Source of the DNA: Prevotella sp. | GTDB lineage: Bacteria; Bacteroidota; Bacteroidia; Bacteroidales; Bacteroidaceae | DNA: 57,522 nucleotides | NCBI GenBank assembly: GCA_022511065.1 | Contig: JAFLSG010000007.1 | Span: 1-57,522, forward strand | Reading direction: 5' to 3' | Shown here: piece after piece, positions 1 to 9,300 of the stretch | How the letters are laid out: every line of letters begins with the position of its first letter | Position numbering within the stretch: position 1 is the stretch's first letter | Program-made: the position numbers and the translations under genes | The notes under the pieces: model-generated | Database searches by the model: none | What the model saw: only the letters and a program-made list of their open reading frames with translations | Told to the model about the DNA's origin: nothing

Positions 1-21
1 AAAATGAGGCTGTTTCGGAAG

Positions 22-43
22 TGTGCCTACAATGTGCCTACAA
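22..43. repeat. perfect 11-bp tandem duplication
   Basis: The 11-mer TGTGCCTACAA occurs twice head to tail with no mismatch. It lies between the window edge and the terminator beyond tRNA-His. Two 11-bp units equal one 22-nt period, the spacing of the other arrays in this window, so this may be the end of an array cut by the window edge. It could also be debris of an integration site next to the tRNA. The sequence to the left is needed to decide. Confidence 0.6.
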
Positions 44-64
44 CTTTGAAATGTTGGGAAAAGA

Positions 65-97
65 AAAATCCTGTAAGTTGCTTACTTACAGGATTTT
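65..97. terminator. bidirectional intrinsic terminator after tRNA-His
   Basis: Perfect 13-bp stem: AAAATCCTGTAAG at 65-77 pairs with CTTACAGGATTTT at 85-97 around a 7-nt loop. The arms end in A-rich and T-rich runs, so it can act on both strands. On the - strand it lies just downstream of tRNA-His. Confidence 0.75.
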
Positions 98-105
98 AAC
101 TCTTG

Positions 106-180
106 GGTGCCCGGTGGGACTCGAACCCACGACATTCAGAACCACAATCTGACGCTCTAACCAACTGAACTACGGGCACC
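106..180 (-). tRNA. tRNA-His(GTG)
   Basis: Read on the - strand this folds as a complete cloverleaf with anticodon GTG in the loop ATTGTGGT. T8 and A9 follow an 8-nt 5' strand, and the T arm is GTGGGTTCGAGTCCCAC. The extra 5' base (G at 180) pairs with C73 (106), giving the eight-pair acceptor stem diagnostic of tRNA-His. The 3' CCA is not encoded. It has its own upstream promoter and a downstream terminator. Confidence 0.96.
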
Positions 181-198
181 ATCTTGATTTTGCGGGTG

Positions 199-230
199 CA
201 AAGGTACGGGAATTATTTGAAACGACCAAA
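199..230 (-). promoter_or_regulatory. promoter of tRNA-His
   Basis: On the - strand TTTG (230-227) is followed after exactly 20 bp by TACCTTTG (206-199), matching the Bacteroidetes -33/-7 consensus TTTG-N19/20-TAnnTTTG. The mature tRNA begins 18 nt downstream. The -7 box overlaps one arm of the inverted repeat at 204-242. Confidence 0.8.
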
Positions 231-249
231 CAATTCCCGTACTTTTTTC
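204..249. terminator. inverted repeat between secG and tRNA-His
   Basis: GTACGGGAATT (204-214) pairs perfectly with AATTCCCGTAC (232-242); a T-run follows on the + strand at 243-249. It sits just after the secG stop, so it probably ends the - strand secG transcript. The T-run is on the wrong side for that, though, so efficiency on the - strand is doubtful. It encloses the tRNA-His promoter. Confidence 0.45.
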
Positions 250-257
250 TGTTTTTC

Positions 258-629
258 TTATTCTGCGGGCTGTGCGGGAGCAGCAGAAGCAGGCTGTTCA
301 GCAGCGGGAGCTGCATCGTTGCTCTGGGTTGCACCGAAACCAGGCAGGTTGTTCGGATTAGTGGCAGGAGCCTCGTAATTCTCCATTACCGAACTGTCTG
401 TAGAGGCCTGGGGGGCCACATAAGCACAAGCAACACTGATAACCACCATCGCTGCAGCCAATCCCCATGTTGCCTTCTCGATGAAGTCTGTGGTCTTGCG
501 AACACCGCCAATCTGATTGTAGGCAGAGAAATTGGAAGAGAGACCTCCACCCTTTGACTCTTGAATAAGCACAATGCCAATCATCAGCAAAGCGGTAATC
601 ACGATAAGAATAACTAATAATGTGTACAT
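258..629 (-). CDS. secG: SecG, preprotein translocase subunit
   Basis: SecG is the small non-essential subunit of the SecYEG channel in the inner membrane. The 123-residue product has the family layout. A first membrane helix (about 3-23) is followed by the signature IQESKGGGLSSNF, where the cytosolic loop begins. A second helix lies at about 53-72. The C-terminal tail is low-complexity, rich in Ala, Pro and Gln, as often seen in Bacteroidetes SecG. It is the last protein gene of a - strand run (activator-lptE, TPR protein, secG), an order I recall as common in Bacteroidales. The gap to the preceding gene is 11 nt, so cotranscription is likely. Confidence 0.93.
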   Translation of the reverse strand: MYTLLVILIVITALLMIGIVLIQESKGGGLSSNFSAYNQIGGVRKTTDFIEKATWGLAAAMVVISVACAYVAPQASTDSSVMENYEAPATNPNNLPGFGATQSNDAAPAAEQPASAAPAQPAE

Positions 630-640
630 CTTTTTTACTT

Positions 641-1378
641 TTATTTTTTATTTTTGTTTATAATCAGTTTCTCTAAAAAACGGATTTGGTCTGCAAAGTA
701 AGCATTTTTTTTTGGATATGCCAAACTTAATCGCCGAATAATTTCCAAGGCTTTTGAATATCTGCCCTGTTTTACGTAAATTCTTGCCAAAGTCTCCGTA
801 AAATACTCTTCTTCCCCCTCTTCCGCTCCTTTTCCCATGACGGAATCAGTCATTGGAGCATCCAAGGTATCTTCTGACAGATGAAACTTTCCGTTGTCAT
901 TATTTATGAATGTATCTATCAATTCCTGTCCGCGCATTTCAGGGACAGCCTCGGGTGAAACGCCCGTGGAAGTTTCCATCAGATACCTCACATAATCAAC
1001 GGCAGCATCAGCAGGTGTTGGATCACGCCTTGCCTGATGGTGGTCTTCTTCCTGCGGTATGGAATTGAGGAAATCATCAATAAGGGAGAATGTGCGGTCA
1101 GCAGAAGTGGCAGGTCTGGATGGGGTTGCAACCGGCGGACGCAACTGATAATGCCTTGCCTCAACCATCTCGAAAAGCACCTCACGATTAGTGATATAGA
1201 CGGCAGCCCGTCTGAGTTCTTCATCGAAAGTCGGGTCGTGAAGCAGATAAAGATTCTGAAGCAAGAGCAACCTTGCCGGCTGATAGTAAGGGTAAAGAGC
1301 CAACAACGAACGCAGTTCATACAGCGTATCGCGGTCAAGACGCTCAGGATGATGCACCAACTCTACTATCCGCTCCAT
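641..1378 (-). CDS. conserved TPR-like protein, function unknown
   Basis: A 245-residue soluble protein with no signal peptide. The N-terminal third is helical and leucine-rich (LLALYPYYQPARLLLLQNLY). The middle is low-complexity and acidic. The C-terminal 60 residues (YFTETLARIYVKQGRYSKAL) look like one or two TPR helices and end in a lysine-rich tail. I recognise it as a protein commonly found between lptE and secG in Bacteroidetes but know no assigned function. It begins 6 nt after the upstream stop, so it is translated as part of the same message. A scaffolding role near the envelope machinery would be inference only. Confidence 0.75.
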   Translation of the reverse strand: MERIVELVHHPERLDRDTLYELRSLLALYPYYQPARLLLLQNLYLLHDPTFDEELRRAAVYITNREVLFEMVEARHYQLRPPVATPSRPATSADRTFSLIDDFLNSIPQEEDHHQARRDPTPADAAVDYVRYLMETSTGVSPEAVPEMRGQELIDTFINNDNGKFHLSEDTLDAPMTDSVMGKGAEEGEEEYFTETLARIYVKQGRYSKALEIIRRLSLAYPKKNAYFADQIRFLEKLIINKNKK

Positions 1379-1384
1379 AATCTC

Positions 1385-1867
1385 TTACCAATTGGCCACC
1401 GTAGCATTGAATATCTGGTCGCAGATGTCCTTAACCATCTGAGTGACAAGCTCCTCTTGTACGGAATTAAGCGACTGAGTAGTTTCATAACTTTTGGAGG
1501 CAGTGAATTGCTGCTCAAAATCCTCCGAATGGTTCACATTGTTGGTAAATCGGACATTGACAGTCATTGAAAGCTCCGTCATAGCCGAATAGCCTTCACT
1601 GGAAACCGACTTGTTGCGTTGTTCGTAGCGTGTAATCTCACCTTCTATCTTCAAGTCGCCATTACGTTTCACTTGCTGCAAACGGGTATGGTCTGCAAAC
1701 TGGTCTTTCAACTGATTGTTGAAGATAGGTCCCATCGGGCCCCACACATAGCTGCTTCGGATGGGGAAGTCAGCAATCTGGATGGTCTTGGTCTTCGTAT
1801 AGTCAATGCTCGCGCCATTGAACTTGTAGCTGACAGAGCATGAAATGAGCAGCAACGAAAGCAGCAT
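1385..1867 (-). CDS. lptE: LptE-like LPS-assembly lipoprotein (nested in-frame start)
   Basis: LptE plugs the LptD barrel that delivers lipopolysaccharide to the outer leaflet. The 160-residue tail of the long frame, read from the ATG at 1867, has the features of Bacteroidetes LptE: lipobox LLISC, the sequence SVSYKFNGASIDY just after the lipidated Cys, and a pattern of strands and helices ending in an amphipathic C-terminus. The signal peptide is very short and has no basic residue after this ATG. The basic residues (RRLKQ) lie upstream, inside the activator's last helix, so the two coding functions share sequence. Gene order also fits lptE. The exact start is uncertain. Confidence 0.6.
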   Translation of the reverse strand: MLLSLLLISCSVSYKFNGASIDYTKTKTIQIADFPIRSSYVWGPMGPIFNNQLKDQFADHTRLQQVKRNGDLKIEGEITRYEQRNKSVSSEGYSAMTELSMTVNVRFTNNVNHSEDFEQQFTASKSYETTQSLNSVQEELVTQMVKDICDQIFNATVANW

Positions 1868-3088
1868 GCCCAAGCCAAACTGCTTCAGCCGGCGATAGAG
1901 CGTGCGGTCGCTGATACCCAGTTCCTGGGCAGCCTTCTTGCGATTGCCGTTATTGCGCTCCAATGCCTTCTCTAACATCTGTTTCCCCAACTCGTTCAGA
2001 TTAAGCGTCTCAGGCTCACGCTCAGGTTCTACATATTCTTCTGCAACAGCATCTTCAAACTGAGGGCGAATAGGTTGCACAGGCTGAAGGGGTGTAAACT
2101 GAGTGACAGGAACCGTTGAAACTGGCAGCGGATTTTCCTGTGCCTCATCAAGCCGCTTCTTCAGCAGCCCCATTTCCTGACGCATATCACTTACATTCTT
2201 GCGCAGTTCAAAGAGTATCTTGTAAAGCACCTCACGTTCATTCTCAAATGAATGGTCGCCACCTTCTTTCTGAATAGTGGCAAGTTCCGTGCTTTCCTGA
2301 TCCTGCGGAATGAATTGCAGAAGCATATCCGCCGTAATCTTCCGCTCGGGACTGAGAATAGATATCTGCTCCGTGATGTTTTTCAGCTGACGGATGTTAC
2401 CAGGCCACTTATACCTTAATAATATCTGCTTTGCATCTTCGTCAAGCACCACCCGCTCCATCCTGTATTTCTCCGCCATCTGCATAGCAAATAGTCTGAA
2501 CAACAGGACGATATCTTCCCCACGTTCACGAAGCGGCGGAATCTGAATGGGGATGGAGTTCAATCTATAATATAGGTCTTCACGAAACCTTCCCTCGCTG
2601 ATGGCCTGCCGGATGTTCACATTGGTTGCCGCAACAATACGCACATCGGTTTTCCTGACTTCCGTAGCACCTACAGGTATATACTCGCCAGTTTCAAGCA
2701 CACGAAGCAAGCGAGCCTGAGTCGCCAAAGGCAATTCACCCACCTCGTCAAGGAAAAGCGTACCCTTGTTAGTCACGCCAAAATAACCGAGCGAGTCGCT
2801 GATGGCTCCCGTATAAGAACCTTTGACATGACCAAACAACTCAGAATCAATCGTGCCTTCAGGGATAGAACCGCAGTTGATGGCAAAATATTTCTCACGG
2901 CGGCGAGGAGAATTATCGTGAATCACACGGGGAATGATTTCCTTGCCGACACCACTCTCACCGACAATAAGCACGCTCAAATCAGTAGGCGCCACCTGTA
3001 AAGCCACGTCAAGCACATGGTTAAGTGCATCGCAGTTGCCCACGATGTTGTACCTCTGTTTGATTGTTTGCAGTTCTGTTGTCTTCAT
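1385..3088 (-). CDS. sigma-54 activator fused in frame to LptE lipoprotein
   Basis: One uninterrupted 567-codon frame joins two proteins that are normally separate. Residues about 14-260 are the AAA+ domain of a sigma-54 enhancer-binding protein: Walker A GESGVGKE (43-50), the sigma-54 contact loop as GSYTGA (90-95; canonical GAFTGA) and Walker B GTLFLDE (109-115). There is no receiver or GAF domain, so the input signal is unclear. After a linker, a Fis-type helix-turn-helix lies at about 365-406. Without a stop, residue 408 opens MLLSLLLISC, a lipoprotein signal with its lipobox, followed by a 150-residue LptE-like domain. A cytosolic ATPase with an internal lipoprotein signal makes no topological sense as one polypeptide, so an internal start, proteolysis or a lost stop codon must be considered. 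Confidence 0.8.
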   Translation of the reverse strand: MKTTELQTIKQRYNIVGNCDALNHVLDVALQVAPTDLSVLIVGESGVGKEIIPRVIHDNSPRRREKYFAINCGSIPEGTIDSELFGHVKGSYTGAISDSLGYFGVTNKGTLFLDEVGELPLATQARLLRVLETGEYIPVGATEVRKTDVRIVAATNVNIRQAISEGRFREDLYYRLNSIPIQIPPLRERGEDIVLLFRLFAMQMAEKYRMERVVLDEDAKQILLRYKWPGNIRQLKNITEQISILSPERKITADMLLQFIPQDQESTELATIQKEGGDHSFENEREVLYKILFELRKNVSDMRQEMGLLKKRLDEAQENPLPVSTVPVTQFTPLQPVQPIRPQFEDAVAEEYVEPEREPETLNLNELGKQMLEKALERNNGNRKKAAQELGISDRTLYRRLKQFGLGMLLSLLLISCSVSYKFNGASIDYTKTKTIQIADFPIRSSYVWGPMGPIFNNQLKDQFADHTRLQQVKRNGDLKIEGEITRYEQRNKSVSSEGYSAMTELSMTVNVRFTNNVNHSEDFEQQFTASKSYETTQSLNSVQEELVTQMVKDICDQIFNATVANW

Positions 3089-3151
3089 TAGGATGACAAA
3101 ATTACATATTATTTCCGAGATTCCTGCAATTTTGGCAGAAATTAACGCAAA

Positions 3152-4156
3152 TCACCCTTCTTTCTTACCCATTTTAATCAGGAGAAGCCCTATTGCCGTC
3201 CAAATCAACTCTCTCACCCTAACCAATAATGCCACGAAAATACCTGCACGGGCAGTCATACTAAGCCCTTCAGCAGACATCAGGAAACCACCCTCTCGCC
3301 CACCCAATTGAAGTGGCAGGAAGAAAAGTAGATTGGCAAAAAGTGTGGTGAAGGCATAGATAAGCACACATTGGGGAATCGTTACATCAGATGTGATGAC
3401 CAATAGGATGAAATAGATTTCAAGCGTGGAGAACAGCCGGCAACTCCATTCCAACAATACCGCCGCGAGGAATGTGCGAGGATTCTGATTGTGCAAAGCA
3501 GCTATCTGACGGTCAATATCGGCAAGTTTATCCCGATTGCGCTCAAAGAAAGGCTGCGCCCAACGCTTCACCATCGGAAAATGGCTCAGCATGTTCATAC
3601 CCGTCACGGCAATACCCTTGCGGTAACCCTGCTGAAAGAACCAGATGACCAACAAACTGATACCGGCAATCACGGGAAGCAAGACATAAGTCAAAGGCGT
3701 CATGCGCTGGGTAAGTATATAGAGCGGAACGGACAGTAACCAAAACCAGAAATGGCTGTATATATGGGTCATTACATAAAGTATGACGGAAGACGAAGCC
3801 CGCTCCACGCCTATCTTCGGCGAGAGCGACATGATGCGGTAAGGCTCTCCACCCATCAAGCCACCCGGTGTTGCATAATTAAGCGCAAACCCCGAAACGG
3901 TGATTTTATAGAGCCACCAAAAGCCAATCTTGTTTCTTGAACAAACCCGCTTCTCGTTGCCGATACTATCGATAATCAGATACCAAGCACCCGTATTGAA
4001 CACATAGAGTACACCCCACAAGGCAATGACCGCCACAAACCAATAACCCGCACGGCGCAATCCATCCCATACCTGAACGAAATCAAGTTGGGTAACCATG
4101 ACGACCAGCACAAGCAGGCCGAAGATGAAGAAACCGTTTTGGTATTTCTTCTTCAT
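3152..4156 (-). CDS. flippase-like integral membrane protein (UPF0104/LPG synthase TM family)
   Basis: A 334-residue polytopic protein with about eight hydrophobic segments, starting KKYQNGFFIFGLLVLVVMV. It contains the family's polar signatures NYATPGGLMGGEP (about 94-106) and LQLGGREGGFL in a late helix. These match the lysylphosphatidylglycerol synthase transmembrane/YbhN group, thought to move or handle lipids in the inner membrane. There is no catalytic synthase domain, so it is not MprF. Its ATG overlaps the pdxA stop by 4 nt (ATGA), so the two are translationally coupled. The physiological lipid cannot be inferred. Confidence 0.8.
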   Translation of the reverse strand: MKKKYQNGFFIFGLLVLVVMVTQLDFVQVWDGLRRAGYWFVAVIALWGVLYVFNTGAWYLIIDSIGNEKRVCSRNKIGFWWLYKITVSGFALNYATPGGLMGGEPYRIMSLSPKIGVERASSSVILYVMTHIYSHFWFWLLSVPLYILTQRMTPLTYVLLPVIAGISLLVIWFFQQGYRKGIAVTGMNMLSHFPMVKRWAQPFFERNRDKLADIDRQIAALHNQNPRTFLAAVLLEWSCRLFSTLEIYFILLVITSDVTIPQCVLIYAFTTLFANLLFFLPLQLGGREGGFLMSAEGLSMTARAGIFVALLVRVRELIWTAIGLLLIKMGKKEG

Positions 4157-5214
4157 TTAGCCGGTTCTGCATCCGAAGCCGCCGCAGGCTTCTTTGCCTT
4201 GGGTATGGCAAAGCGTGCCTTGTCGCCATCTTCACGCTTTTCGCGGTAAAGCTTCGGTAATGGGTTTTCCAAAGGTTCATCATACTCCGCACGATGACGG
4301 AACATATCTATCGCCGTATAGATAGCATGTCGCATCGAACTTTCATCTGCGATTCCCTTGCCCGCAATATCATAGGCGGGTCCATGATCAGGGGTCGTGC
4401 AAATGGCGGTGATGCCTGCCTTCAACTTCACGCCATATTCTTGGGAGAATGTCTTGAAGGGCACGATGCCTTGGTCATCATACATGGCAAGCACGCCATC
4501 AAAGCTGCCGAACATGCCGCTACCGAAAAACTCATCTGCCAGGAAAGGACCAAAAGCTTGTATTCCACTCTTCTCCATTTCCTCGATAGCCGGCTGTATC
4601 ACCTCCTGTTCTTCAACACCCTGCTGGGGATTGAGGGCAAGAACTGCCAAGCGGGGATTGGAGATACGGAAATCGCGCTTGAGGCAGGTATGGAATATCT
4701 TACCCTTGTCCACAATCTTCTCCATCGTTACCGCTGCCGGCACATCCTTCAACGCCAGATGATGCGTCACCAAACCTATGCGTACCATATCGCTGACCAT
4801 CACCAAAAGGCTCTGATCTTCTCTGGCAGGCACACCGTTGGGTTTCGTGGGCGCCATGACGAGCACATCGTAAAGCCCCTTCTGCATATCCTCCTTGGCA
4901 CGGGCAACTGCCTTGCGGGCTGCTTCGTGGGATTCATCGGTCGGTATGCCTAAATCCACCTTCACCTCTTCCTCAAAGGTTGCCAGCAGGTTCACCCGAC
5001 CCTCACGCGCCTCCTCTGCATCATTGATGATGCTGAACTGCGTCTGCAAGTCGAGCGTCTTACGATGATAGGCTGCTACTTTCGGAGAACCATATATAAT
5101 AGGTGTGCATAGTTCGAGCATCGTCGGATCCTCAAAGATCTTCATGATGACTTCATACCCGATACCATTCGTATCACCATGCGTGATGGCCACGCGTATT
5201 TTTCTGTCTTCCAT
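4153..5214 (-). CDS. pdxA: PdxA-family protein lacking known active-site residues
   Basis: PdxA oxidises 4-hydroxythreonine-4-phosphate in vitamin B6 synthesis. The 353-residue product aligns along its length: N-terminal THGDTNGIGYEV, MAPTKPNG, the THHLAL segment, GPFLADEFFGSG and DHGPAYDIAGKG. Two of the three E. coli zinc ligands (H166, H211, H266) appear lost. NPHAG is NPQQG here with a shortened following loop, and YHDQG is YDDQG. The substrate-binding GHTE motif is also missing; that region reads VPAREDQSLL. The third ligand (second His of THHLAL) remains. The frame is intact and the fold signatures are kept, so this is probably a repurposed or inactive homologue rather than a fresh pseudogene. 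The C-terminus carries a Lys/Ala-rich tail. Confidence 0.85.
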   Translation of the reverse strand: MEDRKIRVAITHGDTNGIGYEVIMKIFEDPTMLELCTPIIYGSPKVAAYHRKTLDLQTQFSIINDAEEAREGRVNLLATFEEEVKVDLGIPTDESHEAARKAVARAKEDMQKGLYDVLVMAPTKPNGVPAREDQSLLVMVSDMVRIGLVTHHLALKDVPAAVTMEKIVDKGKIFHTCLKRDFRISNPRLAVLALNPQQGVEEQEVIQPAIEEMEKSGIQAFGPFLADEFFGSGMFGSFDGVLAMYDDQGIVPFKTFSQEYGVKLKAGITAICTTPDHGPAYDIAGKGIADESSMRHAIYTAIDMFRHRAEYDEPLENPLPKLYREKREDGDKARFAIPKAKKPAAASDAEPAK

Positions 5215-5220
5215 ATCTCG

Positions 5221-6258
5221 TTAGTTTTCTATTTCCAATTTCTTTGCCGTGGACAGCAATCCACAAGCTGCAAAAATATCCTCCCCCCTACTGGCGCGTA
5301 TCGTGGTGAACACACCGTGGGCGGTCAGATAGTCGCGCAACGCCTCCATCCGCTTTTCATCGGCTCCCGGCAGATTCACATCGGGTATCTCGTGGAAGCG
5401 AATCAGGTTTACCCTGCACTCTAAGCCTTTTAGCAACTTGACGATTTCCCTCGCGTGCATCGTCGTGTCATTCAATCCCGCAAAGCAGATGTATTCAAAC
5501 GATATGCGGCGCTGATGCGTGAAGTCATATTGTTTCAGCAACTCCACGATTTCCGTGATTGACATCTGCCGCTCAGCGGGCATCAGTTGGCTGCGTTGTT
5601 CCGGCAGCGGTGTGTGCATTGATATCGCCACATGGCACTCACTCTCATCAAGAAAGCGCTTCAACTTGCCCTTGATGCCGACGCTGCTCACCGTGATGCG
5701 CTTGGGGCTCCACGCATAGCCGTCTGCCGAAGTCAGTAGTTGCGTGGCGCGCAACACTTGGTCGAGATTATCCATCGGCTCACCCTGTCCCATGAAGACG
5801 ATGTTCGTCAATGTATCACTCTCGGGCAATGCGTAGATTTGGTTGAGGATGTTGGTAGCAGTCAGGTTGCCCTCAAAGCCCTGTTTGCCCGTCTGACAAA
5901 ACAGGCAATTCATCTTGCACCCCACTTGGCAACTCACGCAAAGCGTTGCACGGTCGTGGTCAGGAATATACACCGTCTCCACAAACTTGCCGCCCGCCGT
6001 AGGGAAAAGATACTTGACCGTACCATCCACACTACGCTGGCAGTCAATGGGTTCCATCGCCCCGACACAAAAAGACTCCTTCAGCCGCTCGCGGTTAGCC
6101 TTCGAGATGTTCGTCATCTCGTCAATGCTCCTCACGTGCCGCTGATAAATCCAACGAGCCATCTGACTTGCGGTGAACTGGGGCATCCCCAACTCTTTCA
6201 CAACCGTCTTCAGCTCGTCAAGCGTCATTCCAAGCAACGGCCTTTTCATGTCGCCCAT
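5221..6258 (-). CDS. rlmN: RlmN, 23S rRNA A2503 / tRNA A37 C2-methyltransferase
   Basis: Radical-SAM enzyme that methylates C2 of adenine 2503 in 23S rRNA and A37 in some tRNAs. The 345-residue product has the cluster motif CKMNCLFC, the upstream CVSCQVG, the GQGEPMDN segment, and the C-terminal catalytic cysteine in AACGLL. The open frame extends to 6600, but the -7 promoter box at 6273-6280 lies inside that extension and the family begins near here, so I place the start at 6258 (second choice 6249). It precedes pdxA by 6 nt, so the two probably share a transcript. Confidence 0.93.
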   Translation of the reverse strand: MGDMKRPLLGMTLDELKTVVKELGMPQFTASQMARWIYQRHVRSIDEMTNISKANRERLKESFCVGAMEPIDCQRSVDGTVKYLFPTAGGKFVETVYIPDHDRATLCVSCQVGCKMNCLFCQTGKQGFEGNLTATNILNQIYALPESDTLTNIVFMGQGEPMDNLDQVLRATQLLTSADGYAWSPKRITVSSVGIKGKLKRFLDESECHVAISMHTPLPEQRSQLMPAERQMSITEIVELLKQYDFTHQRRISFEYICFAGLNDTTMHAREIVKLLKGLECRVNLIRFHEIPDVNLPGADEKRMEALRDYLTAHGVFTTIRASRGEDIFAACGLLSTAKKLEIEN

Positions 6259-6272
6259 TTTCTTTTTGGTTG

Positions 6273-6280
6273 CAAAGGTA
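6273..6280 (-). promoter_or_regulatory. -7 promoter box of rlmN-pdxA operon
   Basis: TACCTTTG on the - strand matches TAnnTTTG and ends 15 nt before the chosen rlmN start. I found no correctly spaced TTTG upstream. It supports the shorter rlmN start. Confidence 0.55.
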
Positions 6281-6359
6281 GGAAAAAATACGCAAATATT
6301 TGGTATTCTCGGAAAATATTGCGAAATTTGCGCTGCAATAAACAGCAGAACACATCTAT

Positions 6360-9300
6360 ATGAGAGAGAAAATCGATTGCTTCCTGCCATGCGAGCGTTT
6401 TCTGACCGTAAAGAAAGCCGCAAGTCAGTTCCAAAGAAGCAAGACCATCCAAAATATATTCCTGTTGGTTTCCGAGATTTCTGATAGCGACGACGCATGG
6501 CCCGTCCATCGTCAGATTGCCGTGGAGAGCCTGACAAGCAGTGCCACGATGATGAAGATTGCAGAGAATGCAACGGCAGACTACGTGCTGTTGCAGACAA
6601 AACCGTCGCAAATCATCTTGGGCGAAGGGGCTTTGGAGCGCATGTTGCGGGTGGCAAGAGATTCCGATGCCGCTATGGTCTATGCAGACCATTATGACAT
6701 GGTAGGAGAGCAAAGGAAAGACCACCCTGTGATTGACTATCAACTTGGTAGCCTTCGCGATGATTTTGACTTCGGTTCCCTGCTGCTCATCAAGACCTCC
6801 CTGCTTCACGCCTTTGCCGCCTCGCAAGCCGATGGACAGGACTATCGCCACGCGGGGCTTTACGCCCTTCGGCTCTTTCTCAGCAGGAATGGCGAGATAT
6901 TTCATATCAACGAAAAACTCTATACTGAGGAGGAAACCGACTCTCGTGCCTCGGGCGTAAAGCAATTCGATTATGTCAATCCTGCCAACCGTGAAGTACA
7001 GATAGAGATGGAGCACGCAATAACATGGCATCTTAGCGAAATAAAGTGCCTGATTGACGCAACAAGATGCCATCTTATTGACTTTAACGAGCAAGAGTTT
7101 GAAAACGAGGCATCTGTTATCATCCCCGTCTATAACCGTGAGAAGACTATCCTTGATGCGGTTAATAGCGCATTAGGGCAGAAAACGGCGTTCAAGTTCA
7201 ATGTCATCGTGGTGGATAACCACTCCACGGATGAGACGACTAATCTGCTGAGAAGCATTCACGATGAGCGGTTGATTCACATCATCCCTGAGCGCACTGA
7301 CTTGGGCATCGGAGGCTGTTGGAATGTTGCCGTCAATGACGACCGATGCGGTCGCTTCGCCGTGCAATTGGATTCCGATGACCTCTATTCCTCTCCCAAG
7401 ACTTTGCAACAGGTAGTTGATGCCTTCTATAAACAAGGGGCGGCTATGGTCATCGGCTCGTATCGTATGTGCGACTTTGAGTTGAACACGTTGCCACCAG
7501 GCTTGATAGACCATAAGGAATGGACTGACGAGAACGGGCCTAACAACGCCCTGCGTATCAATGGGTTGGGCGCACCGCGTGCTTTCTTCACCCCCCTGCT
7601 CCGTCAGATTCAGTTGCCTAACACTTCATATGGCGAGGACTATGCTGCCGGGCTTATCTTCTCCCGCAATTATCGCATCGGGCGCATCTTTACGGAACTA
7701 TATCTATGCCGGCGTTGGGGAGGCAATAGTGATGCGGCACTATCCATCGAGAAAATCAACGCCAACAACCTTTATAAAGACCGCTTGCGCACGCTTGAGG
7801 TGCTTGCCCGTCAGCGGATGTTGCAGGATTGGCAGGAAGATACGCACGACCAGTCTTTGCGCCGCTTCTTCAACCGGCAATTGGACAAGTGGGAGGCTGC
7901 CAGGACTCGCTATCAGGAACTTCGGAGCGTGCAGACGCGTGAATTACCCATTGGGACGGCTTCAACGATGATTGTCCAATGGAATCCCGCGCGTATTGTC
8001 TCCACCGGCGCGAAAATAGACAAGCAGACGATTGGTGAGCGACCCTGTTTCCTCTGCGAGCAGAATCGCCCAAAGGAGCAGATGAAGCGGGTGATTGACA
8101 ACAAGTATGAGCTTTTGGTCAATCCCTTCCCCATTCTGCCTATGCACTTCACAATCCCCTCGCTCAGGCATGAGCCTCAGCGCATTTATGAAGCATACGG
8201 TGAGATACATAAATTGCTTGAAGCCTACCCTGAACTCATGGTGTTCTACAACGGGCCTAAATGCGGTGCATCGGCTCCTGACCACGCTCATTTCCAAGCT
8301 GGCACAAGCGGGATATTACCCTTGCAGCAGGCTTGGATGCGGTTGAATCGCAGTCTGACCCCGCTTGTCAGCCTCAACGACGAGGAGGATATTTCGCTGA
8401 TTGAAGAATATCCCTGCCCCGCCTTCCTTATCCGCAGCCGTTCTGAATATGGTGGTGAACAATTATTCCGCCGGCTCTACGAGGCACTTCCGATGCAGGA
8501 TGATGATACCGAGCCGATGATGAACATCGTCGGTTGGCGTAATGGGGATGAATATCTCTCCGTAGTCTTCCCGCGCCGCAAGCATCGCCCTGAATGCTAT
8601 GATGCAGAGGGCGATAACCAATATCTGATAAGTCCCGGAGCATTGGATATGGCAGGGTTGCTCATCACGCCGCGCCAAAAAGACTTCGAGCGCATCACAC
8701 CACAAACGGCACTCGGAATCTTGCAGGAAGTAGCGATCACCCGAACGGAGCAACAACAGGTTATCGAACGGCTGAAAGCCAACAATGCCAAGGCAGAGGC
8801 TGCCGTGTGCTCGATAACCAACAGCAAGGAGCCAACGGTGACGGTGGGTATTCTTCGCGCGCAGGAGATTACGTTTGAACTCAACGGAGATTACGGTGCC
8901 AAGGGCGAGATTATCACAGGCAAGCAGACCGTTACGCTCGCAGAGGGGAGCATCCTTTGGAGCGGCAATCAATATCACGAACTTACTTTCAGCCCTCAGT
9001 CTGACGAGGCTTCGTTTTCGCTGAACGATGTCACCATCGGCATTGATTTCCATTGGGAACGTCAGGAAAAGCTGACCTTTGAAGGCACGCTCCGGCTTAC
9101 GGTGGAGGCGGATAAGATTGTTGCCATCAACGAGTTGCCTGTTGAGAAATATCTGACGAGTGTCATTTCCAGCGAAATGAAAGCCACGTCATCCCTTGAA
9201 CTGCTTAAAGCGCACGCCGTCATTTCCCGCTCGTGGCTACTGGCTCAAATGGAGAAGCGCCGCAAACTTGATGACGGTCAGAATCATTTCTTTTCTTTCG

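Noticed and set aside
1..60. Remnant of a tyrosine integrase N-terminus next to tRNA-His
   Set aside because: The - strand could read V-G-T-L, but a stop follows and the 11-bp duplication breaks the frame; too little sequence to support a gene.
6259..6600. Extended N-terminus of rlmN
   Set aside because: No family homology in the extra 114 codons, which overlap the divergent gene, and the rlmN -7 box lies inside them.
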